Positions 12,592 to 23,811 of a DNA stretch of 63,126 bases are shown piece after piece. The translations under genes were made by a program, and so were the position numbers. The notes beneath the pieces were generated by a model that was given only the letters and a program-made list of their open reading frames with translations, ran no database searches and was not told the origin of the DNA. Numbering within the stretch: the first letter of the stretch is position 1; each line of letters begins with the position of its first letter. Source of the DNA: Chromera velia (taxonomy: Eukaryota; Sar; Chromeraceae); contig JAHBMJ010003984.1 of NCBI GenBank assembly GCA_018398765.1, positions 1-63,126 of the forward strand, written 5' to 3'.

Positions 12592-14286
12592 CTACTGCAG
12601 AGTCCCGACTCCAGCATAGATCGGCTTCTCATACTGGTTGTCGACCTCCTCCTCGGTGGAGGGCTCAGCACTCTTACCGTCCAAACCCTTCCAAGGTTTG
12701 CTCGGATGCTTCTCCTTCAAAATCTCCCATAGAGGAGCGGTGTCGGTGTTCTCGAGGTACAAGACCTGGGAGAGGTGAATCTCCCCCATAGAGACTCTGG
12801 AGATGTCCACTCCAGAAAACTTGCTCTCTGATCCCTCCCCAATCACACATACGGACCCAAAGCCCAGCCTCTGGTTGAGAGTCTCCTGAAGGGCCTTGTG
12901 CTCCTTCGGAGGGGCTCCAGTCAGTAAATCGTCTATCCAATTCATGACGATGGCTTGGGCTCTCCCTTCCTTAGGGGAAGCCTTGACTCCGATGGCCGTG
13001 TCCACGCACTTGAACCCTAACTCCTTGTACACCCCCTCCAACTTATGGTCGAAAAGCTGGGCCGCATAGGGCAGCCTGTAGAGGCCCATCTCCACCAAGT
13101 ACGTGCCCCCGCCGGGCTCGTACTTGGCCGCCATCCTCCTCAGCTCCTTATACTTGTCGTCAAAGATGTCCTTAAAAGGGTTCTCCTCAGGGACTTGAGG
13201 CAGCACAGAGGGCAGTGTCGTGCTGACCCGCTCGGCGTTGTGATCCTTGGATATTAAGAAGGCAGCGGTCACATCCGCCGCCCCCATCTCCACTCCTGTG
13301 GACACAATGAAAAGGCACACGGTGTTGATCCCCGCGACGGAAGGCGTTCCGACGTAGGTGTCAATGAGTCGGCCATCCAGGAAGCCCTTTGCGAAAAACC
13401 TTGCCTTAGGCTTCCGGGCTCCATCGTCCGTCTCTTTCCAAGTGCATCGCCAGCCCATGCCGACGACCGCCTGAACCTCGTTCCTCTTAACCCTCCTGCC
13501 GAGCATCCGATTTCCCACAATGTTCACCAGCCACTCTTTCAGTGCAGCAAGCTTGTGAGACCCCGAGTCGATCTCCTCCTTGGTGGTAGGAAGCTGGGTA
13601 GAGCCCTTCTTAAAACGGCTCATCTCCTCCTCATATACGGCAGCTCCCGTGAACAGGAACCCTGACCGAGGGTTCCTTGAGAAAAGGCAAGACAGGTGAG
13701 GAAGACCGTACCACCTACTCCTGGTGGGGCTCTTGGGCGTCCCAGCCCGTTTGGGACTGCCCCCTTCCCTCTTCCATGCCATCGCCCCAGTGAACGATGG
13801 AATGCCTCTCTCCTCCCGGAAATCATCATTCCAGTTCCTCCCCGTTACCTCGGGCACTCTCCTTACTCGCTCCTCCCTCAAAACCTCTATCGCACAGATG
13901 GTGTTGAACCGCTCCCACTGCGGGCCCTGCAAAACCTCCTCCACCTTGTTTATCTCCTTAACCTCCTCTTTGGGCGGGTTCTGCCTCACGATAGGTCCTT
14001 CTCTGGCCCTGGGAAGTTTCCAACCCCCCAAGACACCCCACTCTTCATCCGAGGAGCTGCTGTCGCTCCAAGATCCCAAGCCACCTGCCTTGAACGTTGA
14101 CAAGCTGGTGTCCAAGACATACCTGTCCCTGTCCGTAGACAGTACCAAAGACGGAGGCTCCTCATCTATCTCCGCAATCGGGCCCAGTGGCTCAACTCCC
14201 CTAACCTCATTCCTTTCATCAGATGCCCCCTCGGCAGCAGGAGGACCTCCATGATCCTCCGTTCGCTCCTCTCCACCTGCGTTCAA
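12592..14286 (-). pseudogene. Copia-type reverse transcriptase (RVT_2) segment of the composite retroelement
   Basis: A 564-codon open frame. Its first 250 residues are an acidic/serine-rich linker. RT signatures follow: [20 protein letters not shown] and FFAKGF in the position of the copia KARLVAKGF block, then DVTAAFL (motif A) and [10 protein letters not shown] in place of the usual YVDD (motif C). It belongs downstream of the integrase segment, the Ty1/copia order. The frame stops at 12592 just as the RNase H connection begins; the homology continues past the stop, so the polyprotein is broken here. WIDD is an unusual catalytic box but keeps both aspartates. Confidence 0.85.
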
Positions 14287-14298
14287 AGGAACAACAGG

Positions 14299-16944
14299 TT
14301 AAGACTTAGCAGCCTCGGGGACAACACGTGACTCCCCCTCTATAGGAGGCACAGCAGGGACAACAGAAGAAGAAGGCACAGCAGAGGAAGACGACGGTGC
14401 GGAAGGATCTGTAAAGACCGCATCTGCAGAGCCCTTTGTACCCCCTACCCTTTCTTCCTCCGGCAGTTTCCAAATTCCAACTTCGCGGAGCTGGACAGGG
14501 TCATCAATCATGCGCACAGCCTCTTCGGGGACTCTCCCTCCCCGAATGTCGAACACATGCTTGATGGACGACCGCTTCACTCTCCCGTCCCTGATTTCCT
14601 TGACCTTGAAAGCAAGGAGGTCCCTTACCGAAAGATCGGGTGTGAGGTCTGCCCATCCGTAGCTCCTACGCACCTTTGAGTGGAGGGCCACAAGCTTTCT
14701 CCTGTTGTCCCTCTGGACAACTGCCCCCTTCACGGGGTAGGCCTCCATTGGCTGACGATCGTACGAGGAGAACTCCAGCGCAGCTGGACCCAAAACTCTC
14801 CTCTCTTGGATGCGAGTTCCTTATTTGGACCAGGACCTGTCTGCGCCCCCCGGGTGCGCCGAAGGGTCAATCGGCCTATCCTCCGGTTCCGACTCGTCAC
14901 CTCTACCCCTCTCGGTAGAAGACTCTGCCCCTCTTTCATCATCTCCATCATCCCCGGAGAAGATCCTTCTCCCAGACAATCTCCGCGGTCGTCTGCGAGC
15001 CGATAGACGGAGGCGGGCCCTCTCCCTAACGGAGATGCCATGAATCAGATGTAGAGCTTGGGAAGATCCAGGAAGAGCATCCCCCCTACCATCTCCACCT
15101 CCCTCATCATCTGTTCCCCTGCCCCAGTCTCCTCTAGAATAACCCCTTAGAGGTGGGTCGTGTGGAGAATCGTCTGGGGGAGGGTCCCCGTGACGTCCAT
15201 TTCCATCAGAAGGATCCCCCCCGTCATCTCCATTGTCTGGGTCTGACCCGCTCGATCTGCTCCACAGCAAAGACTCTGAAGCGAAGATGTCTTCCTCCGT
15301 CTCCTCATCCTCAGCACCCGACAAATGAGCGCAAGGGGACCCTTCGCCTCCCCTTCTCTCTCTGCCTGTCTTTGCCACCGATGCATCTGAGAGCTCCTCC
15401 CACGCTCGGTCCCCACGGCCGACCTCGTTCTTGTCGACCCTGTCTCTGGGGTCCTTGGAAAGGACGACCTCAACCGTGAGGTCTTCTCTCTCGAACACGA
15501 TGGGGCGCGAGCGGTCATCGTAGTGCTTCGACCTGTGGAACATGCACCTGACCTGGTAGCACATCTCATACACGAGGCACCACGCCTTCTCATCTTCGTT
15601 GCTTTCTGTCCCCTGAAACACGTCCCGAAAGTGCTCCATCATCCGATTTCCTCCTTTCGTGTACGCCCGGATGCTTGCAGCCACCGGATCCGGGTCGTAG
15701 GAGCTCGGAAGAACATAGTTCTGGAACTCGATCCGCTTGAACCCGTAGTACTTCTCGGGAAAACCGATAGCCATGGATAGCCCGACTGTCCAGAACTTCC
15801 CCTCCAAAGGGGTCCAGTATGCATACTCGGCTCCCGGGGGCTCAATCTGAGACAGACCGTCTGTCTCTCTCAATTCCCTGTCAGCCTCGATCCACTCCTG
15901 CTTGGGCCTGTCCAAGTAGTTAAGCACCGTGTGCATGTAGTATTGCCCCCTACGCTTGCCTCCAGCCACATCGGGAGCTGTAATGGAGACTCGGAGACTC
16001 ATTGAAGTGGTCCATCCCTCTGGGATCTCAATCCGACGGGGCTGTGGAGGTGAGTGCAGATAGACGCCCTGGTTCTATGACATGATCTTCTTGAGGCTGT
16101 CCTCCTCAAGATCGAAACCCATGTCTCCAGCGAACACCCCACGTGCTTCCTGGATTTCGTCCTGCATCCTTGTTGCACTCCCGCTTCTCCACGAGTCCCT
16201 CTTGACGCCCGTCGTCAGTCGGGGTGCCAAGTAGTTCTTGAGGGTATCCAAAACCTCTCCCTGCGTTATCTCCCCCAAGTCGGGGTGGAGCATGAGGGCG
16301 AAACGACGAGTCCAAACGTCATACACCCCCCGGCGGTACATCATGAACACCGGCCGCTCCACCTTCTAATTATACCCCAGGGGCTCTCCGTTGGCCCCCA
16401 GAAGGCAGTTCCCCTTCTTGTCATAAAAAACGGAGCCTGGATCCTTCACCTGCCTTCCCTGTGAAAGAGCGCAAGTGTGCTGCCGCACCGTCCCAGGCGT
16501 GCGTAGCACCCCAGGGCTTGACGGGTTCAGGATGGTCCCCTTCATTGAAGAGCCGAGCGGGACAAAGATTTCCGGCAGCGGCGACTCCCCAGAGTCGACA
16601 GAAGCCCTGTTGGATACAACAGGAGAGAGAGACCGTTCTCGGGCGCCCGCCGCCCCTGCTTCCCTTACTGAGGCCTCGGTCTGAGCAAGGGAGGGGTCGG
16701 AGGGCTCTGCAGGAGCAAGGGGAGGGAGGGAGGGAGGCAGAGCAGAGGGGAAGGCAGAGGAAGACGATGACAAAGCCAATGCCTGCGCCTCCGTGCTCAA
16801 AATCTCCTGATAGCCCTCACGAAGGTGAGTGAGGCGAGGGGCTTCCCGCAAGCCCACAACACCTTCGCCCTCATCAGCCAGCTGGAAAGAAAATTTCCTC
16901 GCCGGCCACTGTGTCCCTCGCTGCAACCCCTCGTATCGTCCCAC
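14299..16944 (-). pseudogene. Polyprotein linker between integrase and reverse transcriptase
   Basis: A chain of minus-strand frames (16944-16366, 16362-16075, 16002-14821, 14793-14299) lies end to end with stops only at the joints. They are rich in Ser, Glu, Asp, Pro and Arg. Segments such as [20 protein letters not shown] and [18 protein letters not shown] look folded, but I cannot assign a domain. In copia elements this position holds the integrase C-terminal part and a variable linker; at about 880 codons it is unusually long here. Confidence 0.6.
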
Positions 16945-17055
16945 CGGAGATGTGCCCGGAAGGACTAGAGGGAATCCTCTGTGACCGAGGTCGCTCCTAC
17001 CCGCCCGTCTGCGGTAGCGAGTGCCTGTGCCCCCCTCCTGCCTTGCAGAAGTTTT

Positions 17056-18262
17056 TCAGAGTCGATGATCCTCCTGTTCTCCGCCCGCCGGAGCTAGGAG
17101 GATGGTTCCATCCTGATCGAAACGAGGCCCCCCCCAGAGGCGGAGGTTGTCCGAGACTGTCTGCAGATGCTCCAGGTGGACCTGCAGGACGGTAAAACGT
17201 TCCCCTTGAACGTTTTTGTCCTTGTGCCTGTGGAAAACCGCGACAACATCGTGCGTGAGCGGAGCCAAGAACTGCATAATGACTCCATGCAACTCCATTC
17301 CCAGGAAGGGCATGGACACCACCGCAGTGTCCCCCACTCTCCATCCAGGAGGCGCTCTTCGAAAGGTCAGGGTAAAAGGGATGCCCCCCACCGTTCTATG
17401 AAACACACAGGAGTACTCCCAACATTCCCCCATCGCCACGAGGTGTATCACAGCAAGGGGAAACCGGTGGTTCGGGTTCAACATGAGGAGGGCCACTCCG
17501 TCCCGATTGCTGCGGATACAGCGCTCGACCAGAGCCTGCAGACCTTTTCCAACGTACGGAGGTCCCTGACGGTACTCAATAGGGTGTAGTCCGGGGGACC
17601 CGTCCCCCTAGAGCCACGACTGGAAGGAGGCACCCACTCCTAGCTGCCTTCTCTCCATCCATGCACACCAGGTGCGGACGCCCTAGCCAGCAAGCAAAGT
17701 AATGTGCGCAGTCGATGAGGGAAGCCTCATCTTTCTCCTTAGCTGGGTGGGCCAGAGAGAACCCGGCTCCTGGCTTATAGAGAACCACAATCATTCCGAA
17801 GCCCCTTGTCTCAGCCTTCGCAAAAAGGTCCTTGAAGAACCAGATATCGACGATCCAGACCGTTCCCTTGATCGGCCTTCAATCTGCCGACAACTGCTCA
17901 CTCCTCTTGTGAATTCGGGGAGTGATCGCGTTCTTTAGCTGACAGAGGGGACACGCAGAAACCCACCTTCTGCAGTCCTCATCGATCTCAATGCCCTCAG
18001 CCGCGAGAGTCTCCTTGAGATCGTTGAAGTTCTGGTGTCTGTAGCGAGCGTGCAGCGCCATTGCCTCACGCTTCTGGTCGACCGAGAGGGCAGCCAGGTG
18101 CGTCCGTTCATACCCGTAGTCCCATGGTTTGAAGTGAGCAGCGCTCCTGGCATCAAACTTTCTCACCGTGAGAAAAGGACCTTGCTGACAGTGGTCGGTG
18201 TCTGCCAGCTCCGAAGCAGTCCATCCACCCACAACCCAATACGTGATCAGGTAGGCAGCCAC
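17056..18262 (-). pseudogene. Copia integrase: zinc-binding and catalytic segments
   Basis: The frame 18262-17879 carries the pre-integrase zinc site: LHARYRHQNF (His pair) followed by SACPLCQLKN (Cys pair). Downstream the minus strand reads VWIVDIWFFKDLFAKAETRG and HLVCMDGEKAA, placed as the first two catalytic acidic positions of a retroviral-type integrase core. A stop ends the frame after RVPRTTPY, and a third frame (17496-17056) continues the domain. Integrase upstream of RT is the diagnostic order for Ty1/copia. Several in-frame stops show inactivation. Confidence 0.72.
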
Positions 18263-19398
18263 AGGGACCTCGACACCGTCGGGTGTGGCTCTGAAGTCCT
18301 GTCTCCCCAGCGCTTGTGGATAATGCAGGCCTCCGGTGCCCCCACCTTGAAGGGGGTGTCCATGACCTCAACATCAACCTGCGGAATTCCCTGTTGCACC
18401 ACCTCCTGGTATATCAAGTCCATAGAGAGCCTCACCCCATGTGAGATTTGCCTCTCCTCCTTCGTTTTCTCCGCCCACACGCGGTAGGCGGGAAGGACAT
18501 CCTTCGGCGAAGAACGAGGGACGAAGAGACCTGCACCAGGTGCATTGCCAATCAGCACGTCAGGGAGGTTTGGCTGATCGACCGTGTAGAGGAGGCAGGG
18601 GACGACAATGTTCTTTGGAGCGCCAGAGGAGTCATGAGTCCCGAACCGGATACCCAGAACCGCAGGACAAAAGAACACCGCCTCATCCCCCAGTCCCCGA
18701 TATGACTGGAGGGGCATCTCCAACTGCACCTTCCACTCAATGAAATCTTGTCCCGTAATAAGATACTCATAGTGCCGGTGCCGTGTCCTTCTGGGAAGCC
18801 CCCCGTCTGGAGGCCCGTCCCCCTCCTCTCCAACACCCCCCGTGAACAAACCCGTCCAGTCCGGGATATCCGGCCCCCCAAAGGCACGGATAAGGCTCCT
18901 CACCTTCCTCCAGGAGATGAGGTTCCCGAACGTATAGGAGTCAATATGGATCTTGAGGACCCTGTACTTGACGAGCTCGGGGGTTTGGGATCTCGCATTT
19001 CCTGAAACCTTGTAGACCTCGAACTTCTCTGGAAACCCAGCCCGACGCCGGGTCCTGCTCGGGTCGTTCATCAGTTCACTCTCATACTGGGAGACCATGT
19101 AGACAGCAGACTTCGAACCAGAGGGCACCGCACCTATGGTGGTCTCGTCCTCCGGTCCCCGCATGCGAGAGATGACCTCAGGGAGATGGGAGTCCTGCTC
19201 CTCCATTATGTCCCTGATGCGCTGGACTCCTCCTGCAGTGAACTCCGACTGGAAGGCTTGCATAACCGTCATGCAAGTCTCCAAACCTGCAGGGAAGATA
19301 GCCCACCCCATATGTTCCAAGCCCGTCCTTTCAGGCTCATCGGATAAGATCGTTTGCCAGGCTCCACGGACTCCTTCTCTCCATACAGCGACCCCCAT
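18247..19398 (-). pseudogene. gag-pol segment between nucleocapsid and integrase (protease region)
   Basis: A 383-codon frame between the zinc-knuckle-like part of gag and the integrase zinc site. The copia aspartic protease should lie here. I see no canonical DTGA or DSGA active site, so the protease is either very divergent or degraded. [15 protein letters not shown] may correspond to the later part of the protease fold. The frame overlaps the start of the integrase segment by 16 bases. Confidence 0.55.
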
Positions 19399-19416
19399 GT
19401 GGGTCCTAACAGGATC

Positions 19417-20253
19417 TTAGGCAGACAGGCGCTCCATAGCCCTATCATGCCATACATGGAAGGTCGTTGTGTCGTAGTCGGACGAGTACTTGGCTTCAGG
19501 CTCATAGCACATAGGGAGGCCAAGCTGGTCTGCAAAGTGAACCTTTCCGAGAGACCGCTCCCCGTGAGTGATCTTCTCCTCACCCTTAGACACGTGGATG
19601 GTCAGGTTGAACGAGTCCCCCTTCCTACGTGAGATGCCACCCATCACTACAACATCATCATCGTCGTCCTGACCCCCAGGACCAAGAGTCTGCGAGGACA
19701 CAGGAGGGACACTACCCCCCCGCTGCGCCTGTCCAGAGTTTGAGTTCTTCTTCTCAAAGTTCTCGTTGTTGAACCTGCCAGGAGAAACGGTGCGCCCACC
19801 ACGGCCGCGACCCCCACCGCCTCCTCTCCCCCCTGAGCCGCCCCCACGACCAGGATAGGGAGACCTTCGACGGTCTCCGGAGCTGCCTCCACGGCCTCCT
19901 CCTCCCGGAGGACCTTTGGAACGGCCCCCGGAGCCGCCCCTGTCCTGCCCGGTCTTATCTATCTGCTTCATCATCCACTGCTTCTTCGCGTTCTTATCAG
20001 GGCAGTTGTTGGGAGCATGGCCCATCGTTTTACACGTTGGGTAGCCGTCTTTCTTCCGAATCCAAGGACAGGCCTCATGGCCCCCCCACTCTGCATGTCC
20101 GTCCAGACGATTGTATCTCAGGCACTGCCCATCGCGGTACCCATGGGGAAGGCTCTTCTTGCTGGCAGGATCCCAACACGCTTTGTCCCACAAAGAGCCA
20201 AACTCTCCATCCCACTGACCGGGCTTGATGGGAGTTTCTCTAGGACCCGCCAT
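19417..20253 (-). pseudogene. Nucleocapsid-like C-terminal part of gag
   Basis: A 278-codon frame starting MAGPRETPIKPGQWDGEFGS. It has Cys/His-rich segments (CLRYNRLDGHAEWGGHEAC and CKTMGHAPNNC). The second resembles a CCHC zinc knuckle with one cysteine changed to methionine. A long Gly/Arg/Ser-rich tract typical of RNA-binding gag tails follows, then VSKGEEKITHGERSLG. It was separated from the rest of gag by the TIR element at 20265-23811. Confidence 0.65.
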
Positions 20254-21912
20254 TATCCCGATGAACTGACTGTACTGACAATTGAAACTTTTGTACTAGA
20301 AAGTGACTTTTAATTTTCTATATATCACACTAAATTTTATATAAAAAACTAAGTCTTTAAAGCACTTAGAATGATTCTATTTATTGTTTCTTACCTGCAT
20401 GAAAGTATGAACAACTTTTAAAGATAAGGTTTAATGGGTTTGTGGTGTGTATGTTGGAAATTGTTGGACGTGAGTGAGGTGAAAGAGTTATAGTATGTTG
20501 ATATGTCGGGGAGTGATTGCAGACTCTGCAGGCATATGACAATGCGCAGTATAATGCACAAACAAGCTAACTTTTACTTCTAATAGAATATGCCGAATCC
20601 GCACACTGATATAAGGAGGGAGCACACAGCGGGCAACCCCCATGAAAGGTAAGAATGAATGTCTACAAACAGATCTGCCGATTTGACACCCACAGAAAGC
20701 AGTTCAACCAAATAAATATTGAGCACTATGACCGTATAAGAGGTAAATGCTTAGCTTCTGAAAGCCTGATCGATCCATTGTCTCTAGCTAGAGGGCCTTG
20801 CCCATGACCGGCCATCATAACGTTCTTGTTTTTTCTCGGTGAGGCCCGGAACTGGCCACTGGGTCTTAGTCCACCCAGGAGCCCTACCTCCAAATTTTTA
20901 TGCAAACAACAGCTGCGCCTCACTCCCACAACTTCAGATCATCCGAGATTACCAGCTGTAATGCTTTTTTACAAAACCCAAGCACCGACAAACAGTCCTC
21001 CGAGAAAGGCTCAGTCTGACCTGCAGCACAGATATGCAAAAATTCATAAAGTGGCTCACCTTCTGGCCACCCAAAGCTGGCCCCCTCATCCAGAAAGCCT
21101 TTCCAGCTCCTCATCTAGAGCTTGTTAGAGCGCACGCACGGAAGGGATTCAATGGAAGCTTTACTGGGGCAACTTTGTAGGCCCTTTTACGTGGAGACGG
21201 GCCGTGCATACCCTTCGTGATGGAAGATCGAAATTACTCTCTCAGGGCAACCAGTAGAGTAAATGTCATAATATATAAAACCTAAGAAAAAGCAAAGAAG
21301 CCCATCCTTTGGGCTTTTGATAAAGCCTACTTTCATCGCTGGAGAGTAAGTCTGTATGATGGGAGAGAGGCGGCACTAGGTCATGCTCTGATCGACGTGA
21401 AACATTCGATGGAAAGCCGATTTTGGGAGCCGATTTTAGATTGGCCAACCATATGACGGCCCCGGAAGGCAAACTACGCGTTGCAGGCCAGGGCCCAGCT
21501 GGCCACCAAGGCCAAAAAGCACTTCCCGGCTGCGCGCTGACCCATTAAAATGCCGATCTGAAAAATTCTTAGTCAGGTCTTCAGAAAGTTCTCCTCCACT
21601 CAGAAAGTCGGGTCAACAGAATGGGCCTCCATCCATAAAATCTTGTTATCAAGCGTTCCATTGGATTGTATTGGAAGGCTTGACAACAATAAAATCATGT
21701 TCAGCTTTTTATTCCAGAACCTCATTTTTGCAGGGGTTACAGATTCCAGAATTTTTTCCCTCTCCGGTATCTGTGTTGGCTGGACACCTCTGGTTGCTCG
21801 TGGGAGTGGTTGCCTCGGTGCAAAGGAGTTGTTCGACAACTAGAAGGGTTGGCGGACTGGTTTGGATCGCTCAATCAGGTCAGTTCGTTTTGTGTCGTTC
21901 CACCAGCAACAA

Positions 21913-22137
21913 GGGGGGGTGGACCCTCTCGCAGGGGTACGAAGCGGCCCAATTTCGTACCCCTGGTAGAGGGGGGGGGTCCGACCTGCTCTGCAGGTTT
22001 GCGTCCAAAATGTGTCTAGGAAACACTCCTAGACACATTTTGGACGCAAACCTGCAGAGCAGGTCGGACCCCCCCCCTCCACCAAGGGTATGAAATTGGG
22101 CCGCTTCGTACCCCTGCGAGAGGGTCCAACCCCCCCT
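21913..22137. repeat. Large near-perfect palindrome (about 108-bp arms)
   Basis: The arm ending TGTGTCTAGG at 22020 is mirrored by the arm starting CCTAGACACA at about 22028. Pairing continues outwards through TTTTGGACGCAAACC, CTGCAGAGCAGG, the poly-G/poly-C run and the GGGTACGAAGCGGCCC region. Only a few mismatches and a loop of about 7 bases are seen. It could extrude as a cruciform or be a nested foldback element. Confidence 0.9.
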
Positions 22138-22489
22138 CCCAGCGAGGGAATTAAAAAAATCTTGTTTGCAGAGATGAGCTTTCTTGGTGCATGCAGAAGG
22201 CTTTGTATGATGTCTGTAAGTGTTTGTATGTGGTTGCAACCTAGCCATTGTGGTTGCTAAGCGACTGACTGGTCTGCCCTCGGCAAGGCAAAAAACTGTC
22301 GTCTCCCTTTACGTGTGTTGCTCACCCCTTCCCCCCTTCTCTGCTCTTTGCAGGTCGTTAGTCTTATTTGGGAGATGTTTATTCTGGGCCCCAGGCTTTC
22401 TTCAACTCTTCTAGAGGTAGGTCTTTGCATCTTTGTTGCGGTCGCAGTCTTCAGACTGCGAAACGTTAAGGGAGCAGCACCCATATGTG

Positions 22490-23240
22490 CCGAGCCTGTG
22501 TTTTTTTCTACCGGCCTGACTGCCTCCGAAATTTCGCCCTTCTTGCCTACTTGACTGCCCTCTAGCTTTCGGCCTTTCTGTCTGGCTAAATGCCTTCCCA
22601 ATTTCGGCCTTTCCACCCACCCTATTGCCTTCCTAATTTCGGCCTTCGCCGTACTCCCAATTTTAGTCTTCCTGCCTGCCCGATTGCTTTCCCAATTTCG
22701 GCCTTCTTGCCTGCCTAACTGCTTTCCAGAGTTTTGCATTCCTGCCATGCTGACTGCTTTCCCATTTCGGCCTTCTTGCCTGCCTGACTGCCCTTCAAAT
22801 TTTGGTCTTTCTGTCTGCCTCAATGCTTTCTAAATTTTGGCCTTTCTGTCTGCCTGACTGACTTCGCAATTTCGGTCTTCCTGCCTGTCTAGTTGCCTTC
22901 TCAATTTCGGCTTTCCTGCCTGCCTGATTGCTTTCCCTATTTTGGCCTTCCTTCCTGCCTAAGTTTTCTCCTAATGCTTCCTAATTTCGGTCATCCTGCT
23001 TGCTCGATGGCCTTCCCAATTTTGTTCTTCCTGCTGGCCCGACTGTCTTCCCAAGTTCGGCCTTTTTATGTGTCTGACTGCCTCCCAGAGTTCGTTCTTT
23101 CTGCCTACATGCCTTCTTCTTGGCGGCCTGACTGCCTTCCAATTTTGGCCTTCCTACCCGCCTGATTGCCTTTCCGATTTCAGCCTTCCTGCCCGTCCGA
23201 TTGCTTTCCTAATTTTGGTCTTCCTGCTTTCATGTATCAT
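22490..23240. repeat. Minisatellite, roughly 34-38-bp degenerate unit, about 20 copies
   Basis: The motif CTGCCTGACTGCCTTCC followed by CAATTTCGGCCTT recurs head to tail with substitutions and small length changes. The open frames across it on both strands are repeat artefacts. Confidence 0.88.
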
Positions 23241-23380
23241 TCTGATGCAAATTAAAGATACAAGTTGTGTTTGCATGCATGCTTTTATGTGTATTCTGGC
23301 GATTCAACTGACTTTCTGTTTGTGTGCACGTATTTCTGCAGGTGGCGTTCATGGGTGTGCATGTTTGATATATACTGAGA

Positions 23381-23382
<2 letters not shown>

Positions 23383-23418
<36 letters not shown>

Positions 23419-23446
23419 NNNNNNNNNNNNNNNNNNNCCCCCCTAC
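23383..23446. other. Poly-C run with 19-base assembly gap
   Basis: About 36 C residues precede N positions 23419-23437 and more C follows. This is a sequencing or assembly break in a homopolymer, and real sequence may be missing. Confidence 0.95.
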
Positions 23447-23811
23447 CCCTGACATGCCCACCGTTGAGCAGTGCCTCATATGAATTAAAAATAAAACAGT
23501 TATGATCATGAAAAGAAATGTTTCAATCAGACCTATTCAGAGCCATTTAGATGCATTTCTTATTGTGTTTTCGTCTTAGCGTTAATTTACGATGATAGGT
23601 ACCAGACAATTTATAGTTTTGAAAAAATATATACTCTATATATACATTTTTTTATTTCATTTTTTAAACATCTTACTAAGCTTAAATAGTCTTAAATAAA
23701 TTATGAAAATTAATTAGTTTAAAGGTTAAACTATCTATTTTAATGTTTTAAAAACTAAATTTTTTAAAGTCACTTTTCAGTACAAAAGTTTCAATTATCA
23801 GTACAGTCAGT

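Larger units (their letters stand above)
20265..23811. mobile_element. 3.5-kb non-autonomous TIR DNA transposon nested in gag
   Basis: The ends are inverted repeats of about 47 bp: ACTGACTGTACTGA at 20265, and its reverse complement ending CAGTCAGT at 23811. Similarity continues inward to AAAGTGACTTT. The element splits the retroelement gag precisely, since gag reads on both sides. The flanking 8 bases, CCCGATGA and TATCATGA, agree in only four positions, so an 8-bp target duplication is possible but decayed. No transposase frame was found. The interior has AT-rich ends, a large perfect hairpin, a minisatellite, a poly-C run and an assembly gap. Confidence 0.75.

Noticed and set aside
13696-14254. 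Plus-strand frames of 134-176 codons
   Set aside because: Antisense shadows of the GC-rich copia polyprotein.
22490-23240. Possible CRISPR-like array
   Set aside because: The units are degenerate and contiguous without unique spacers, so this is a minisatellite; the genome is eukaryotic.
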